Positions 25,293 to 34,519 of a stretch of 64,000 nt of DNA are shown one piece after another. How positions within the stretch are numbered: the first letter of the stretch is position 1; every line of letters starts with the position of its first letter. The translations under genes and the position numbers were made by a program. The notes beneath the pieces are model-generated. The model ran no database searches. It worked only from the letters and a program-made list of their open reading frames with translations, and was not told the DNA's origin. The stretch spans positions 124,113 through 188,112 of the forward strand of contig NZ_QVQV01000005.1 in the NCBI RefSeq assembly GCF_003429005.1, read 5' to 3'. Source of the stretch: Paraburkholderia sp. DHOC27 (GTDB taxonomy: Bacteria; Pseudomonadota; Gammaproteobacteria; Burkholderiales; Burkholderiaceae).

Positions 25293-26144
25293 TCAGTCCC
25301 GGTCGTTATGCTGCGTCCGCTGACGCAATTCATGCAGTTGCGATTCGACGACCGTGGCGTCGTCCGCATCCGGACGGTCGCCCAGATAACGCTCCAGATC
25401 TTCCAGCGCCGGCCGCAGGTAATCGAGCCGTGCGTAGGCGAAGCCGCGATCCCGCACTTCCTCGATACTCTCGGGCAACAAAATCACGAGACGTTGCTGC
25501 ACAGCCAACAGCCGCTGCCAGCGTTCGGTCTGGAGATAGGTCGATTTCAGATTGCGCAGCATGCGCGCGATGATTTCGCGCCGCGTGGCCGGCTGCAGCA
25601 ACATACGCAGCGCGCGGCCAACCGACTCGCCCGCCGTCGCCACGTAGGGCTCCAGCATCTCGACCATTTCGGACTCGGACAGCGAATGCCCGCTGGTCGG
25701 GTCGAGCATGACATCGCCTTCGGGCGTCGTCACGCGTAGCAGGAAATGACCGGGAAACGACACGCCACGGACCGGAATGCCGATCTGCTCGGCCATCTCC
25801 AGATACAGCACCGCGAGCGAAATCGGAATGCCGCGACGCCGCTTGAGCACCACGTTCAGATGGCTGTTGTCGGGATCGTAGTAGTCGTTGAGATTGCTGC
25901 CGAAGCCCAGTTCGCGAAAGAAAAAGCGATTGAGGATACCGACTTTCTGCTTGATATCGGCGTCGTCGGGCATACGGCGTTGCAGACGCAACACCAGTTC
26001 GTCGATCTCGGCGAGCGTGCCTTGCAGATCGAGATCGGGGTACGCATCCTGTGCAAGCGAAAGCGCCGCCTCGGTCAAGGGCAGACTGTCGTCTTCGGCG
26101 ACCAGCGTGCTGAAATAGTCGAGAACCCGCGTCGTCGTGATCAC
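25293..26144 (-). CDS. SirB1-type protein (transglutaminase-like core plus TPR)
   Basis: A 283-residue protein of the SirB1/DUF1367-like group found in many proteobacteria: an N-terminal transglutaminase-like fold (NRFFFRELGFGSN, NSHLNVVLKRRRGIPISLAVLYLE, GVSFPGHFLLRV) and C-terminal TPR helices (RLVILLPESIEEVRDRGFAYARL). The catalytic cysteine of true transglutaminases is not evident, so enzymatic activity is doubtful. The function is unknown. The start is GTG 26144, sharing GTGA with the murJ stop (4-bp overlap), with AAGGCGAG upstream. An earlier ATG at 26228 would lie deep in murJ. The overlap implies translational coupling to murJ. Confidence 0.88.
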   Translation of the reverse strand: MITTTRVLDYFSTLVAEDDSLPLTEAALSLAQDAYPDLDLQGTLAEIDELVLRLQRRMPDDADIKQKVGILNRFFFRELGFGSNLNDYYDPDNSHLNVVLKRRRGIPISLAVLYLEMAEQIGIPVRGVSFPGHFLLRVTTPEGDVMLDPTSGHSLSESEMVEMLEPYVATAGESVGRALRMLLQPATRREIIARMLRNLKSTYLQTERWQRLLAVQQRLVILLPESIEEVRDRGFAYARLDYLRPALEDLERYLGDRPDADDATVVESQLHELRQRTQHNDRD

Positions 26145-27691
26145 TTCACTCGCCTTCTGAAATACGCGTATTTGAAGCCCATCAGCCAAAGCATACCGAA
26201 ATATAGCGCAGCAAACAGGACGAGGCACGCAGCCAGCAACACCACCCGCTCCAACGGCCGGCTATGCAGGCCGATCCAGTCAAAGCTGATAGCAAACCAG
26301 TGCATCACACCCGCCAGCACGAGACAGGCGCCGATCATCTGTACGAAAAATACCAGCCAACCGCCCGATGGCATGTAAATGCCGCGTCGACGCAAGCCGA
26401 TGAACAGCAGCAGTGCGTTCACGCAAGCCCCAAGCCCGACGCTCAAGGTCAAGCCGGCGTGCGCGAAGATCGGCACGAACACGTAGTTGCTCAACTGTGT
26501 GACAACCAGCACACCCACGCCGATCTTCACGGGCGTCTTGATGTCCTGCTTGGCATAAAAGCCCGGCGCCAGAATCTTGATCAGAATCAGGCCGATCAGG
26601 CCGACCCCGTACGCGGACAGGGCGCGGCCCACCATCACGACGGAATGTCCGTCGAACTTGCCGTAGTGGAACAGTGTGGCCGTCAACGGCTCAGCAAAGA
26701 AAAACAGCGCGATGGCGCTCGGCGCGGCCAGCAGAAACGTGACCCGCAAACCCCAGTCGAGCAATGAAGAGTATTCGTGCGGATCGGCGTCGACGTGTGC
26801 TTTGGAAAGGCTCGGCAGAAGAATCGTGCCGAGCGCGACGCCCAGCAGCGCGGTCGGAAACTCCATCAGGCGGTCGGCGTAATTGATCCACGACACGGCG
26901 CCCGGCCCGATCCGCGACGCAATATTGGTGTTGATGATCAGGCTGATCTGCGCCACCGAGACCGCGAACATGGCAGGCACCATTTTCGACAGCACCCGTT
27001 TGACGCCGCGATGCGCGAGCGCACGCACAGGGTTCCACGCGATGCGCGGGATCATATCGATTTTCTTGAGGCCCGGCAGCTGCACCAGAAACTGCAGCGC
27101 GCCACCTACGATCACCGCCCACGCCAGCGCGTAGACCGGCGTTTTCATATGCGGCGCGACGAACACGGCCGCGCCGATGAACGACACGTTCAGCAACACG
27201 GGCGCGAAGGCGGGCAGCGAAAAGTTCTTGTAAGTATTCAGCACGCCCGACGCCAGCGACGTCAGCGAAATGAACACTATGTACGGGAACATGATGCGCG
27301 TCATCGTGACGGCGAGCGGGTATGCCGCGCCGTCATGCGCGAGACCCGAGGCCACCACGTAGACCACGCCGGACGCCCCCAGCACGCCGAGCAGCGACAG
27401 CACCGCCAGCGCCCAGGCGAGCACCGTGGAGGTGGCGTCGACCAGCGCCTTGGTCGCGTCGTGCCCCTGCTGGTTCTTGAACTCGGCGAGGATCGGCACG
27501 AACGCCTGCGAGAACGCCCCCTCAGCGGAGATGCGGCGCAGCAGGTTGGGAATACGGAAGGCGACGTAGAACGCGTCAGTGTATTGACTGGCGCCGAACG
27601 CACGGGCGATCAGCGTTTCGCGGGCCAGTCCGGTCACGCGGGACAGCAGCGTGAAGCCGCTGACCGTCAGCAGGGCTCGGAATAGATTCAT
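26141..27691 (-). CDS. murJ: Lipid II flippase MurJ
   Basis: Flips lipid-linked peptidoglycan precursor across the cytoplasmic membrane; an essential MVF/MATE-like transporter. It has 516 residues and 13-14 membrane helices. The start MNLFRALLTVSGFTLLSRVTGLARE is typical, with GAFSQAFVPILAEF, the Arg-bearing RDTLIARAFG-like stretch (ETLIARAFGAS) and a lipid-binding groove rich in small residues. ATG 27691 begins the homologous region; a longer frame to 27859 adds unlikely Arg/His-rich sequence. It is divergent from rpsT, a conserved arrangement, and overlaps the downstream SirB1-type gene by 4 bp. Confidence 0.96.
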   Translation of the reverse strand: MNLFRALLTVSGFTLLSRVTGLARETLIARAFGASQYTDAFYVAFRIPNLLRRISAEGAFSQAFVPILAEFKNQQGHDATKALVDATSTVLAWALAVLSLLGVLGASGVVYVVASGLAHDGAAYPLAVTMTRIMFPYIVFISLTSLASGVLNTYKNFSLPAFAPVLLNVSFIGAAVFVAPHMKTPVYALAWAVIVGGALQFLVQLPGLKKIDMIPRIAWNPVRALAHRGVKRVLSKMVPAMFAVSVAQISLIINTNIASRIGPGAVSWINYADRLMEFPTALLGVALGTILLPSLSKAHVDADPHEYSSLLDWGLRVTFLLAAPSAIALFFFAEPLTATLFHYGKFDGHSVVMVGRALSAYGVGLIGLILIKILAPGFYAKQDIKTPVKIGVGVLVVTQLSNYVFVPIFAHAGLTLSVGLGACVNALLLFIGLRRRGIYMPSGGWLVFFVQMIGACLVLAGVMHWFAISFDWIGLHSRPLERVVLLAACLVLFAALYFGMLWLMGFKYAYFRRRVK

Positions 27692-28206
27692 GGGGCGCTT
27701 ATTATACGGGTGCCGCAAGTGCGGACGACGAGCCTGAACCCGTTTCCGACCGATTTGCCGTGCAGACGTTCGCGGAGTTTTGGCTTCCGGCGAGTCTTCG
27801 TGGCGCGTTACCGGCACGCTGAGGGTGCGGATTCGGTGCCATGACGGCTCGATTTGCACGCGCCTGGCAGTGAAGCCGAGTCACCCGCCGTGACTGGACG
27901 CACTCATTTCTGATTGCCACGTGCCTGATTTTGTTGCTATAATCGCCGGTTTCGACGCTCGCTCAATTTTCGGGAAGCGTTTTCGGGAAGCATTCAGGCC
28001 GCGCAACCTTGCCCGCCTAGGTGCGACGAAGGCGCAATCAAGCCGCAACCCGGCACCCGCTGAACGAGCCTGATTCGCCTCGCTGAATCAGTAATTTCGT
28101 TACTTTGCGCTCTTGGGCAATCGCTTCCAGGAGTTCGATCTAAAAGCAGCGCCCGGCCTCGTTTGAAGGTCAGGTACTGGAAACAGGAACAGGATAAGGA
28201 ACCGTC
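27692..28206. other. Intergenic region between murJ and rpsT, with long rpsT leader
   Basis: About 515 bp between divergent genes. The right half is the long rpsT 5' leader, which contains two copies of TTTTCGGGAAGC (27967-27978 and 27980-27991) separated by one base. A GC-rich frame on the minus strand through 27700-27900 looks non-coding. Confidence 0.5.
27914..27943 (+). promoter_or_regulatory. rpsT promoter
   Basis: TTGCCA (27914-27919) and a perfect TATAAT (27938-27943) are separated by 18 bp. This predicts transcription starting near 27950 and a leader of about 255 nt before the S20 start codon. Confidence 0.7.
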
Positions 28207-28485
28207 ATGGCTAACACCGCACAAGCACGCAAGCGCGCCCGTCAGGCCGCGAAGGCAAACTCGCACAACTCGGCGCTGCGCTCGAAGTTCCGCACGGCAA
28301 TCAAGGCCGTTCGCAAGGCAATCGACGCCGGCGACAAGGCTAAGGCCGCTGAGATCTTCCTGGCGTCGTCGAAGACCATCGACATCATCGCCGACAAGAA
28401 AATCGTTCACAAGAACAAGGCAGCTCGCCATAAGAGCCGCCTGGCTGCAGCCATCAAGGGTCTGCAGGCGCCCGCAGCGCAGTAA
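28207..28485 (+). CDS. rpsT: 30S ribosomal protein S20
   Basis: Binds 16S rRNA and helps assemble the small ribosomal subunit. It has 92 residues, is highly basic, starts MANTAQARKRARQAAKANSH and contains the usual RSKFRTAIKAVRKAI and KKIVHKNKAARHKSRL helices. AAGGAACC lies just before ATG 28207. A consensus promoter and long leader precede it and two stem-loops follow. S20 in other bacteria can feed back on its own translation; whether this leader does so is not known. Confidence 0.98.
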   Translation: MANTAQARKRARQAAKANSHNSALRSKFRTAIKAVRKAIDAGDKAKAAEIFLASSKTIDIIADKKIVHKNKAARHKSRLAAAIKGLQAPAAQ

Positions 28486-28494
28486 ATCCGGCCA

Positions 28495-28560
28495 GCCCAC
28501 TTCGGTGGGCGACCTCCTGTTTCCGCTGCGTCATGAAAGCTCGCTTCGGCGGGCTTTTTT
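28495..28560 (+). terminator. Tandem stem-loops ending rpsT transcript
   Basis: First hairpin GCCCAC-TTCG-GTGGGC at 28495-28510, then AAGCTCGC-TTCG-GCGGGCTT at 28537-28556 followed by T residues. The second is a classical Rho-independent terminator; both use UUCG tetraloops. Confidence 0.85.
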
Positions 28561-28681
28561 GTTTCCGCGCGTTGTTTTGCGTTGCTCCCGCTTCTTCGCC
28601 TTTTGGCATCGCACGCGGCTTCACTCCATTGCCACCTGGCTTCACTCAACAGTGAGCGCCATCAATGCGTGACGCCAATAA

Positions 28682-28704
28682 AAAAACCCGCTTAGGCGGG
28701 TTTT
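28682..28704. terminator. Terminator of the DUF3579 gene, possibly bidirectional
   Basis: AAAACCCGC-TTAG-GCGGGTTTT, a stem flanked by A and T tracts on both sides, about 70 bp past the DUF3579 stop. Confidence 0.8.
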
Positions 28705-28771
28705 GTCGTTTTCATTGTCCACACTGTGAGTCAAGCGCGTAATGCGCTGAATCTCCGAGTGGAACCTCGGC

Positions 28772-29116
28772 TTAGAGGAATGCGCGTTTGCGGGCCTGCT
28801 GCACAGGATGCTCGTGCGGCAGTTCACACGCTTCGGTTACGACGAGGTCGTTGTCTTTCGCAAAGTTCATGACGAAGTCGAACGCCATCGGTTCGATATC
28901 GCGCAGGCGCGAATCGAGGATCACGCACTTCAGATCGTCCAGCATAGTGGGACGCACGTACAACGAATATTGCAGGTAAGCGTTGGGGCCCTTGGCACCT
29001 GGACCAAACATGGACATCACACCGGCGAGGCGCTCCGACCAGTCGCTAGGCCGAAACTTCTTCCCGCTCTTGGTAATACCCTGAATGAAATATTCGGTTG
29101 GAGGTGTTTCGGCCAT
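28772..29116 (-). CDS. DUF3579 protein
   Basis: A 114-residue beta-proteobacterial protein of unknown function, matching DUF3579 (TEYFIQGITKSGKKFRPSDWSERLAGVM, YSLYVRPTMLDDLKCVILDSRL, EPMAFDFVMNFAKDNDLVV). I chose ATG 29116 because the conserved sequence begins there; the longer frame to 29299 adds Cys/Arg-rich sequence unlike the family. It is divergent from argF with a 419-bp gap between starts. This neighbourhood recurs in Burkholderiaceae and hints at a link to arginine metabolism, but no mechanism is known. A clear terminator lies downstream. Confidence 0.9.
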   Translation of the reverse strand: MAETPPTEYFIQGITKSGKKFRPSDWSERLAGVMSMFGPGAKGPNAYLQYSLYVRPTMLDDLKCVILDSRLRDIEPMAFDFVMNFAKDNDLVVTEACELPHEHPVQQARKRAFL

Positions 29117-29535
29117 GTAGGGATACCTGTGTGACTGCCCAGCGAATTGCCAGCGAATGCGGCTGCCTGAACACGTCGTACACGACCCCGCGGAGCACGC
29201 CACCGGGCGCCGCGGTTGGGCACTGGGCCACCACGCGACTACTGTCATGACGGCGCACCGCGAGGAAAGCTTTCCGGGCGCGCGAGCCGTGTCCCACAAG
29301 CACGAAGCCTGCTTGCCGGGCTTTTAGGAAACGCCAAGATTATATCTCAGGGCTCCTTTTCCCGCACTGCACATAAGACTTGTCCTAACTCACTGTCGCG
29401 CCCGCCAGGAACAATTGCCGAACCGTTTCGCTCACTCGTCAAAAGCGTCAAAATCCTTTATGCTCCAGACAGTTACCACAAACGACGGCGGCGCAGTCCG
29501 GCAACTTTGCCGGGTGAGACCGCCGTATTTGTTTC
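29117..29535. other. Divergent region between DUF3579 gene and argF
   Basis: A 419-bp gap with no convincing gene. It must contain promoters for both flanking genes. A stretch with ARG-box-like character could be expected but I cannot point to one with confidence. Confidence 0.35.
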
Positions 29536-30465
29536 ATGACCGCCAAGAAAATTCGCCATTACCTTCAGTTCAAGGATTTCTCGCTGGAAGACTACGAGTA
29601 CGTGCTCGAGCGCGCTCGCATTCTGAAGAACAAGTTCAAGAACTACGAGACATATCACCCGCTGCACGATCGCACGCTCGCGATGATCTTCGAGAAAAAC
29701 TCGACGCGCACGCGTCTGTCGTTCGAAGCAGGCATCTTCCAGCTGGGCGGTCACGCGGTGTTCATGAGCACGCGCGACACGCAACTCGGGCGCGGCGAGC
29801 CCATTGAAGACGCGGCGCAGGTCATCTCGCGCATGGTCGACATCATCATGATCCGCACGTTCGGCCAGGATATCCTGGAGCTGTTCGCTGAGAATTCGCG
29901 CGTGCCGGTCATCAACGGGCTGACCAACGAATATCACCCCTGCCAGGTGCTGGCCGACATCTTCACGTATTTCGAACATCGCGGTCCGATTCGCGGCAAG
30001 ACGGTGGCATGGGTCGGCGACGCCAACAACATGCTCTACACGTGGATCGAGGCGGCGCAGATTCTCGGCTTCAAGCTGCGCCTGTCCACGCCGCCGGGCT
30101 ACAAGCTCGATCACGCGTTGGTCGCGGCCGAAAGCGCCCCGTTCTACGAAGAATTCGACGATCCGCACGAAGCCTGTGACGGCGCCGATCTGGTCACCAC
30201 CGATGTCTGGACCAGCATGGGCTTCGAGGCTGAAAACGAAGCCCGCAAGAAGGCGTTCGCCGACTGGTGCGTCGACGCCGACATGATGGCGCGCGCCAAC
30301 GCCGACGCGCTGTTCATGCACTGTCTGCCGGCGCATCGCGGTGAGGAAGTGAGCGCGGAAGTCATCGACGGTCCGCAGAGCGTCGTGTGGGACGAGGCGG
30401 AAAACCGTCTGCACGTTCAAAAGGCGCTGATGGAATTTCTGTTGCTCGGCAAGCTGAACCACTGA
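29536..30465 (+). CDS. argF: Ornithine carbamoyltransferase
   Basis: Makes citrulline from ornithine and carbamoyl phosphate in arginine synthesis; cytoplasmic trimer. It has 309 residues. The carbamoyl-phosphate loop STRTR is at 56-60 (EKNSTRTRLSFE), with HPCQ as YHPCQVLADIFTYFE, the ornithine-binding DVWTSMG and the MHCLPAHRGEEV active-site loop. ATG 29536 begins the conserved MTAKKIRHYLQFKD sequence. argG follows 266 bp later on the same strand, so two consecutive biosynthetic steps are adjacent. The gap suggests argG also has its own promoter. Confidence 0.98.
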   Translation: MTAKKIRHYLQFKDFSLEDYEYVLERARILKNKFKNYETYHPLHDRTLAMIFEKNSTRTRLSFEAGIFQLGGHAVFMSTRDTQLGRGEPIEDAAQVISRMVDIIMIRTFGQDILELFAENSRVPVINGLTNEYHPCQVLADIFTYFEHRGPIRGKTVAWVGDANNMLYTWIEAAQILGFKLRLSTPPGYKLDHALVAAESAPFYEEFDDPHEACDGADLVTTDVWTSMGFEAENEARKKAFADWCVDADMMARANADALFMHCLPAHRGEEVSAEVIDGPQSVVWDEAENRLHVQKALMEFLLLGKLNH

Positions 30466-30731
30466 GTGACGTCTGCGCGCGGCGCAACAGGGCTTTCGGG
30501 TACGAGGCGTATCTGCCCGTGCGCTACGCCGCCCCGCTTTACCTCTTGCACCGTAACGCCGTAACGCGTTCGCCGGCAACACTCTGCCCTTGACGAACGC
30601 CGGCACACCGGCCGGGCCGCCCCGCCCAAAAACGGGGGGCGCCGCGGTTTAGTGTCAAAATAACGTTTTTGCCGCGCGCCAATGTGGTCGGCGCGCCTTG
30701 TTTTCCCGCTTTCTCCAGCTACGAGTTCATC

Positions 30732-31958
30732 ATGAGCGATATCAAGAAAGTCGTGCTCGCCTATTCGGGCGGCCTCGACACCTCCGTCATCCTGAAGTGG
30801 TTGCAGGACAACTACGACGCCGAAGTCGTCACGTTCACGGCCGATATCGGTCAGGGCGAAGAGCTGGAACCGGCGCGCAAGAAAGCCCTGCAACTGGGTA
30901 TCAAGCAGGACAACATCTTCATCGAAGACCTGCGCGAAGAATTCGTGCGCGACTTCGTGTTCCCGATGTTCCGCGCCAACACGATTTACGAAGGCGAATA
31001 CCTGCTGGGTACGTCGATCGCGCGTCCGCTGATCGCCAAGCGTCAGATCGAAATCGCACGTGCCACCGACGCGCAAGCGGTTTCGCACGGCGCAACCGGC
31101 AAGGGCAACGACCAGGTTCGCTTCGAACTCGGCTACTACGCGCTGGAACCGGGCATCAAGGTGATCGCACCGTGGCGCGAATGGGATCTGCTCTCGCGTG
31201 AAAAGCTGCTGGCTTACGCGGAAAAGGCCGGTATTCCGATCGAAATGAAGCACAAGCAAGGCGGCGCGCCGTATTCGATGGACGCCAATCTGCTGCACAT
31301 CTCGTTCGAAGGCCGTCACCTGGAAGACCCGAAGGCGGAAGCCGAAGCCGATATGTGGCGCTGGACCGTTTCGCCCGAACAGGCGCCGGATCAGGCCGAA
31401 TACGTCGACATCGAATACGAGCACGGCGATCCGGTTGCGATCAACGGCAAGCGTCTCTCGCCGGCTGAAATGCTCACGGAACTGAATCGCCTGGGCGGCA
31501 AGCACGGCATTGGCCGTCTGGACCTGGTCGAGAACCGCTATGTCGGCATGAAATCGCGCGGCTGCTATGAAACGCCGGGCGGCACCATCATGCTCAAGGC
31601 GCACCGCGGCATCGAATCCATCACGCTGGACCGCGAAGTGGCCCATCTGAAGGACGACCTGATGGCTCGCTACGCCGCGCTGATTTACAACGGCTACTGG
31701 TGGAGCCCGGAGCGTCGTGCGATTCAGGTGCTGATCGATCACACGCAAGAGAAGGTCAACGGCTGGGTGCGCGTGAAGCTGTACAAGGGCAGCGTGTCGG
31801 TGGTGGCGCGTGATTCGAAGGAAACCTTGTTCGACAAGACCATCGCAACCTTCGACGATGACGGCGGCGCCTACAACCAGGCCGACGCTGGCGGGTTCAT
31901 CAAGCTGAACGCGCTGCGTATGCGGATTGCCGAAAACGCGCGTCGTCAGCGCGGGTAA
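30732..31958 (+). CDS. argG: Argininosuccinate synthase
   Basis: Joins citrulline and aspartate with ATP to form argininosuccinate. It has 408 residues. The N-type ATP pyrophosphatase loop is AYSGGLDTS (about 9-17), with GKGNDQVRFELGYYAL, GGAPYSMDANLLH and the citrulline/aspartate motifs in the C-terminal domain. ATG 30732 (MSDIKKVVLAYSGG) is the natural start; an upstream ATG at 30669 adds a non-homologous leader. It follows argF and ends at a strong terminator. The length and motif set match the long bacterial form of about 400-410 residues. Confidence 0.98.
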   Translation: MSDIKKVVLAYSGGLDTSVILKWLQDNYDAEVVTFTADIGQGEELEPARKKALQLGIKQDNIFIEDLREEFVRDFVFPMFRANTIYEGEYLLGTSIARPLIAKRQIEIARATDAQAVSHGATGKGNDQVRFELGYYALEPGIKVIAPWREWDLLSREKLLAYAEKAGIPIEMKHKQGGAPYSMDANLLHISFEGRHLEDPKAEAEADMWRWTVSPEQAPDQAEYVDIEYEHGDPVAINGKRLSPAEMLTELNRLGGKHGIGRLDLVENRYVGMKSRGCYETPGGTIMLKAHRGIESITLDREVAHLKDDLMARYAALIYNGYWWSPERRAIQVLIDHTQEKVNGWVRVKLYKGSVSVVARDSKETLFDKTIATFDDDGGAYNQADAGGFIKLNALRMRIAENARRQRG

Positions 31959-32000
31959 CGGCGGGCGGGCGCTGTTTTAGCGGCCCGAACGTAAGCGCAA

Positions 32001-32034
32001 AAAAAGCGCCAGGAGTGATCCTGGCGCTTTTTTA
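32001..32034 (+). terminator. argG terminator
   Basis: AAAGCGCCAGGA-GTGA-TCCTGGCGCTTT, a 12-bp or longer stem, with a T-run. It is one of the strongest terminators in the window and is nearly symmetric, so it may also stop minus-strand murB transcripts. Confidence 0.92.
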
Positions 32035-32085
32035 TTTGCATTGAGCTTTCTTTCTGCGGGAAGCCGCGCCCAGGTCACATGCGCA

Positions 32086-33132
32086 TCACAGGCACACCGG
32101 CTCGGCCTCCAGCTCCACGCCAAATCTCTCACGCACGTCCTGCTGGATCGCCTGTGCCAGCGCGAGCACCTCAGCGCCGCTCGCGCCGCCGCGATTCACC
32201 AGCACCAGCGCCTGCCGCTCGTGCACGGCCGCCGCGCCCATTGCACGCCCTTTCCAGCCGCACCGGTCGATCAACCAGCCGGCTGCAAGCTTGACCTGGC
32301 CATCTGGCTGCCGATACGCCACCACTTCCGGCGCCTGACGCTGCAACGCTTCGAATTGCGCCGCGTCGATCACCGGATTCTTGAAGAAACTTCCCGCATT
32401 GCCGAGTTCCTGCGGATCGGGCAGTTTGGCGCGCCGCACCGCGACCACCGCATCGAAGATGGCCTGCGCGTTCGGCGAAGCGTCGCCGAGCCCTTCGGCG
32501 GCAAGTTCGCGGGCAATGTCCGCGTAGCTGGCGCGCGGCACCCACGCTTTAGGCAGACGGAACGTCACCGAGGTAATCACGAAGCGATCGCGCCCCTCAC
32601 GCTTGAAGAAACTGTCGCGGTAGCCGAACCGGCAGGCGTTCGCGTCGAGTTCGTGCGTCTCGCCGGTCGCCACTTCAACGGCGCGCAAGGAGGCGAAGCG
32701 CTCGCACATCTCGAGGCCATAGGCGCCGATATTCTGGATCGGCGCCGCGCCAACCGTCCCCGGAATCAGCGCCAGGTTTTCGAGCCCCGGCATTTCCTGT
32801 GCGAGCGTCCACGCGACGAACTCGTGCCAGTTTTCGCCGGCGGCGGCCTCGACGTACCATGCGTCGTCGTCCTCATGGGTGATGCGCCGGCCATGTAGCG
32901 CCACCAGCAACACCAGACCGTCGAAATCGCGCGTCAACACCACATTGCTGCCGCCGCCCAGCACCAGTCGCGGCAGTTCCGCCACGCGCGGATCGCGCAG
33001 CGCCGCGCGCAACTGATCCTCACTCTCGACCCGGCACGCCACGTGCGCGTGGACATCGAAGCCGAAGGTGTTGTGCGTCCGCAGCGGATAGCGGTCAAGA
33101 AGGGTAAGAGTGTTGGAGGAAGACTGGGACAT
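32086..33132 (-). CDS. murB: UDP-N-acetylenolpyruvoylglucosamine reductase
   Basis: Reduces UDP-GlcNAc-enolpyruvate to UDP-MurNAc using NADPH and FAD, the second committed step of peptidoglycan synthesis. It has 348 residues, the long type I form. The FAD domain includes HNTFGFDVHAHVACRVES and LGGGSNVVLTRDFDG; the substrate domain includes GAAPIQNIGAYGLEMCERF, YRDSFFKREGRDRFVI and the active-site Ser in GNAGSFFKNPVID. ATG 33132 starts MSQSSSNTLTLLDRYPLRT. It is divergent from the YajQ-family gene with a 164-bp gap. Confidence 0.96.
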   Translation of the reverse strand: MSQSSSNTLTLLDRYPLRTHNTFGFDVHAHVACRVESEDQLRAALRDPRVAELPRLVLGGGSNVVLTRDFDGLVLLVALHGRRITHEDDDAWYVEAAAGENWHEFVAWTLAQEMPGLENLALIPGTVGAAPIQNIGAYGLEMCERFASLRAVEVATGETHELDANACRFGYRDSFFKREGRDRFVITSVTFRLPKAWVPRASYADIARELAAEGLGDASPNAQAIFDAVVAVRRAKLPDPQELGNAGSFFKNPVIDAAQFEALQRQAPEVVAYRQPDGQVKLAAGWLIDRCGWKGRAMGAAAVHERQALVLVNRGGASGAEVLALAQAIQQDVRERFGVELEAEPVCL

Positions 33133-33296
33133 CGGAATGTGGAGGCCGTCTGGAGCGGGCCGGGCGGCTTTGCGCGACGGCCTTGGGCAAAAGAGAAAGG
33201 CGTCGGTAAAATGACGTCCGGTCCGTGATTATAGCGAGTGCAGCGTCTGCAGCCGTCCGGCCGCGCCGCGCATCGCCGCACTATTGGGAGAAAGCA

Positions 33297-33782
33297 ATGC
33301 CATCGTTTGACGTCGTCTGCGAAGCGAACATGATCGAAGTCAAGAACGCGATCGAGCAGTCCAACAAGGAAATTTCCACCCGCTTCGACTTCAAGGGGTC
33401 GGACGCGCGTGTCGAACACAAGGAACACGAACTCACCCTGTTTGCCGACGACGACTTCAAGCTCGGCCAGGTCAAGGACGTGATGGTTTCGAAAATGGCC
33501 AAGCGTAACGTGGACGTGCGCTTCCTGGACTACGGCAAGATCGAGAAGATTGGCGGCGACAAGGTCAAGCAGGTCGTCACCGTGAAGAAAGGCGTTTCGG
33601 GCGATCTGGCAAAGAAAATCGTCCGCCTCGTCAAGGACAGCAAGATCAAGGTTCAGGCGAGCATCCAGGGCGACGCGGTGCGCGTGTCGGGCACCAAGCG
33701 CGACGATCTGCAAAGTGTGATTGCCCTGCTGCGTAAAGACGTGACGGACACGCCGCTCGACTTCAACAACTTCCGCGACTAA
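33297..33782 (+). CDS. YajQ-family nucleotide-binding protein
   Basis: A 161-residue cytoplasmic protein with two ferredoxin-like halves. It carries the family start MPSFDVVCEANMIEVKNAIEQ and the mid motifs RFDFKGSDARVEHKEHELTL and KQVVTVKKGVSGDLAKKIVRL, with RVSGTKRDDLQSVIALLR near the end. In Xanthomonas and relatives the family binds c-di-GMP and affects gene expression, so a link to the degenerate EAL protein in this window is conceivable but unproven. ATG 33297 has GGGAG 7 bases upstream. It is convergent with plsY. Confidence 0.95.
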   Translation: MPSFDVVCEANMIEVKNAIEQSNKEISTRFDFKGSDARVEHKEHELTLFADDDFKLGQVKDVMVSKMAKRNVDVRFLDYGKIEKIGGDKVKQVVTVKKGVSGDLAKKIVRLVKDSKIKVQASIQGDAVRVSGTKRDDLQSVIALLRKDVTDTPLDFNNFRD

Positions 33783-33883
33783 GTCCCAGGCCGTTGAGCC
33801 GGGCGCGCGGCGCGCGAGCCGCCAGACCGCTTCCGTGCCACAGACCGCCGCCTTCAACCCTGGGCGGCGGCCATGCCGCTCAC

Positions 33884-34519
33884 TCAGCGCCGTTTGACCC
33901 CTGCCTGCGCCTCGGCTTTCTTCTTGTCGCCGATCCGGCTTTCCTGCCCCGCCATCAGCTTCGCAATGTTGCCGCGGTGGCGCCAGACCAGCAGCGAACT
34001 CATGGCGACGATAGCCAGCGCAATGATGTTCGCACCAAACAGAAAGCCGTCGAAAAGCGGTGCGAACACGGCTGCCGCCAGCGCGGCGAGTGACGAATAG
34101 CGGAAGAAGAACGCGATGATCAGCCACGTCAGCATGGTCGCGAGGCCAAGCACGGGGTTGATGGCGAGCAGCACGCCCGCAGCCGTGGCAACGCCCTTGC
34201 CGCCCTTGAAGCGGAAAAACACCGGGTAGAGATGCCCGAGAAATACCGCGATGGCGGCGAGCGCGGTCGCATCGTCGTCGAGCCCGTAGCGCGCACCGAA
34301 GTGACTGACGAGCCAGACGGCCAGCCAGCCCTTGAAGGCGTCGCCGAGCAAGGTCAGGATCGCGGCGGTTTTGTTGCCGCTGCGCAGCACATTGGTGGCG
34401 CCGGGATTTTTCGAGCCGTACGAGCGCGGGTCGGCCAGCCCCATCACGGAACTGACGATCACGGCGAACGACACCGAACCGATCAGATAGGCGACGACGG
34501 CAACGATCAGGTTTTCCAT
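33884..34519 (-). CDS. plsY: Acyl-phosphate:glycerol-3-phosphate acyltransferase
   Basis: The first acylation step of phospholipid synthesis, using acyl phosphate made by PlsX. It is an integral inner-membrane protein of 211 residues and about five helices. The three cytoplasmic active-site motifs are visible: SYGSKNPGATNVLRSG (about 33-48), KGWLAVW..., and GHLYPVFFRFKGGKGVAT (about 94-112). The C-terminal tail is Lys/Glu/Ala-rich and cytoplasmic (RIGDKKKAEAQAGVKRR). ATG 34519 has no rival start. It lies between the YajQ-family gene (convergent) and ybaK (same strand, 206 bp apart). Confidence 0.95.
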   Translation of the reverse strand: MENLIVAVVAYLIGSVSFAVIVSSVMGLADPRSYGSKNPGATNVLRSGNKTAAILTLLGDAFKGWLAVWLVSHFGARYGLDDDATALAAIAVFLGHLYPVFFRFKGGKGVATAAGVLLAINPVLGLATMLTWLIIAFFFRYSSLAALAAAVFAPLFDGFLFGANIIALAIVAMSSLLVWRHRGNIAKLMAGQESRIGDKKKAEAQAGVKRR

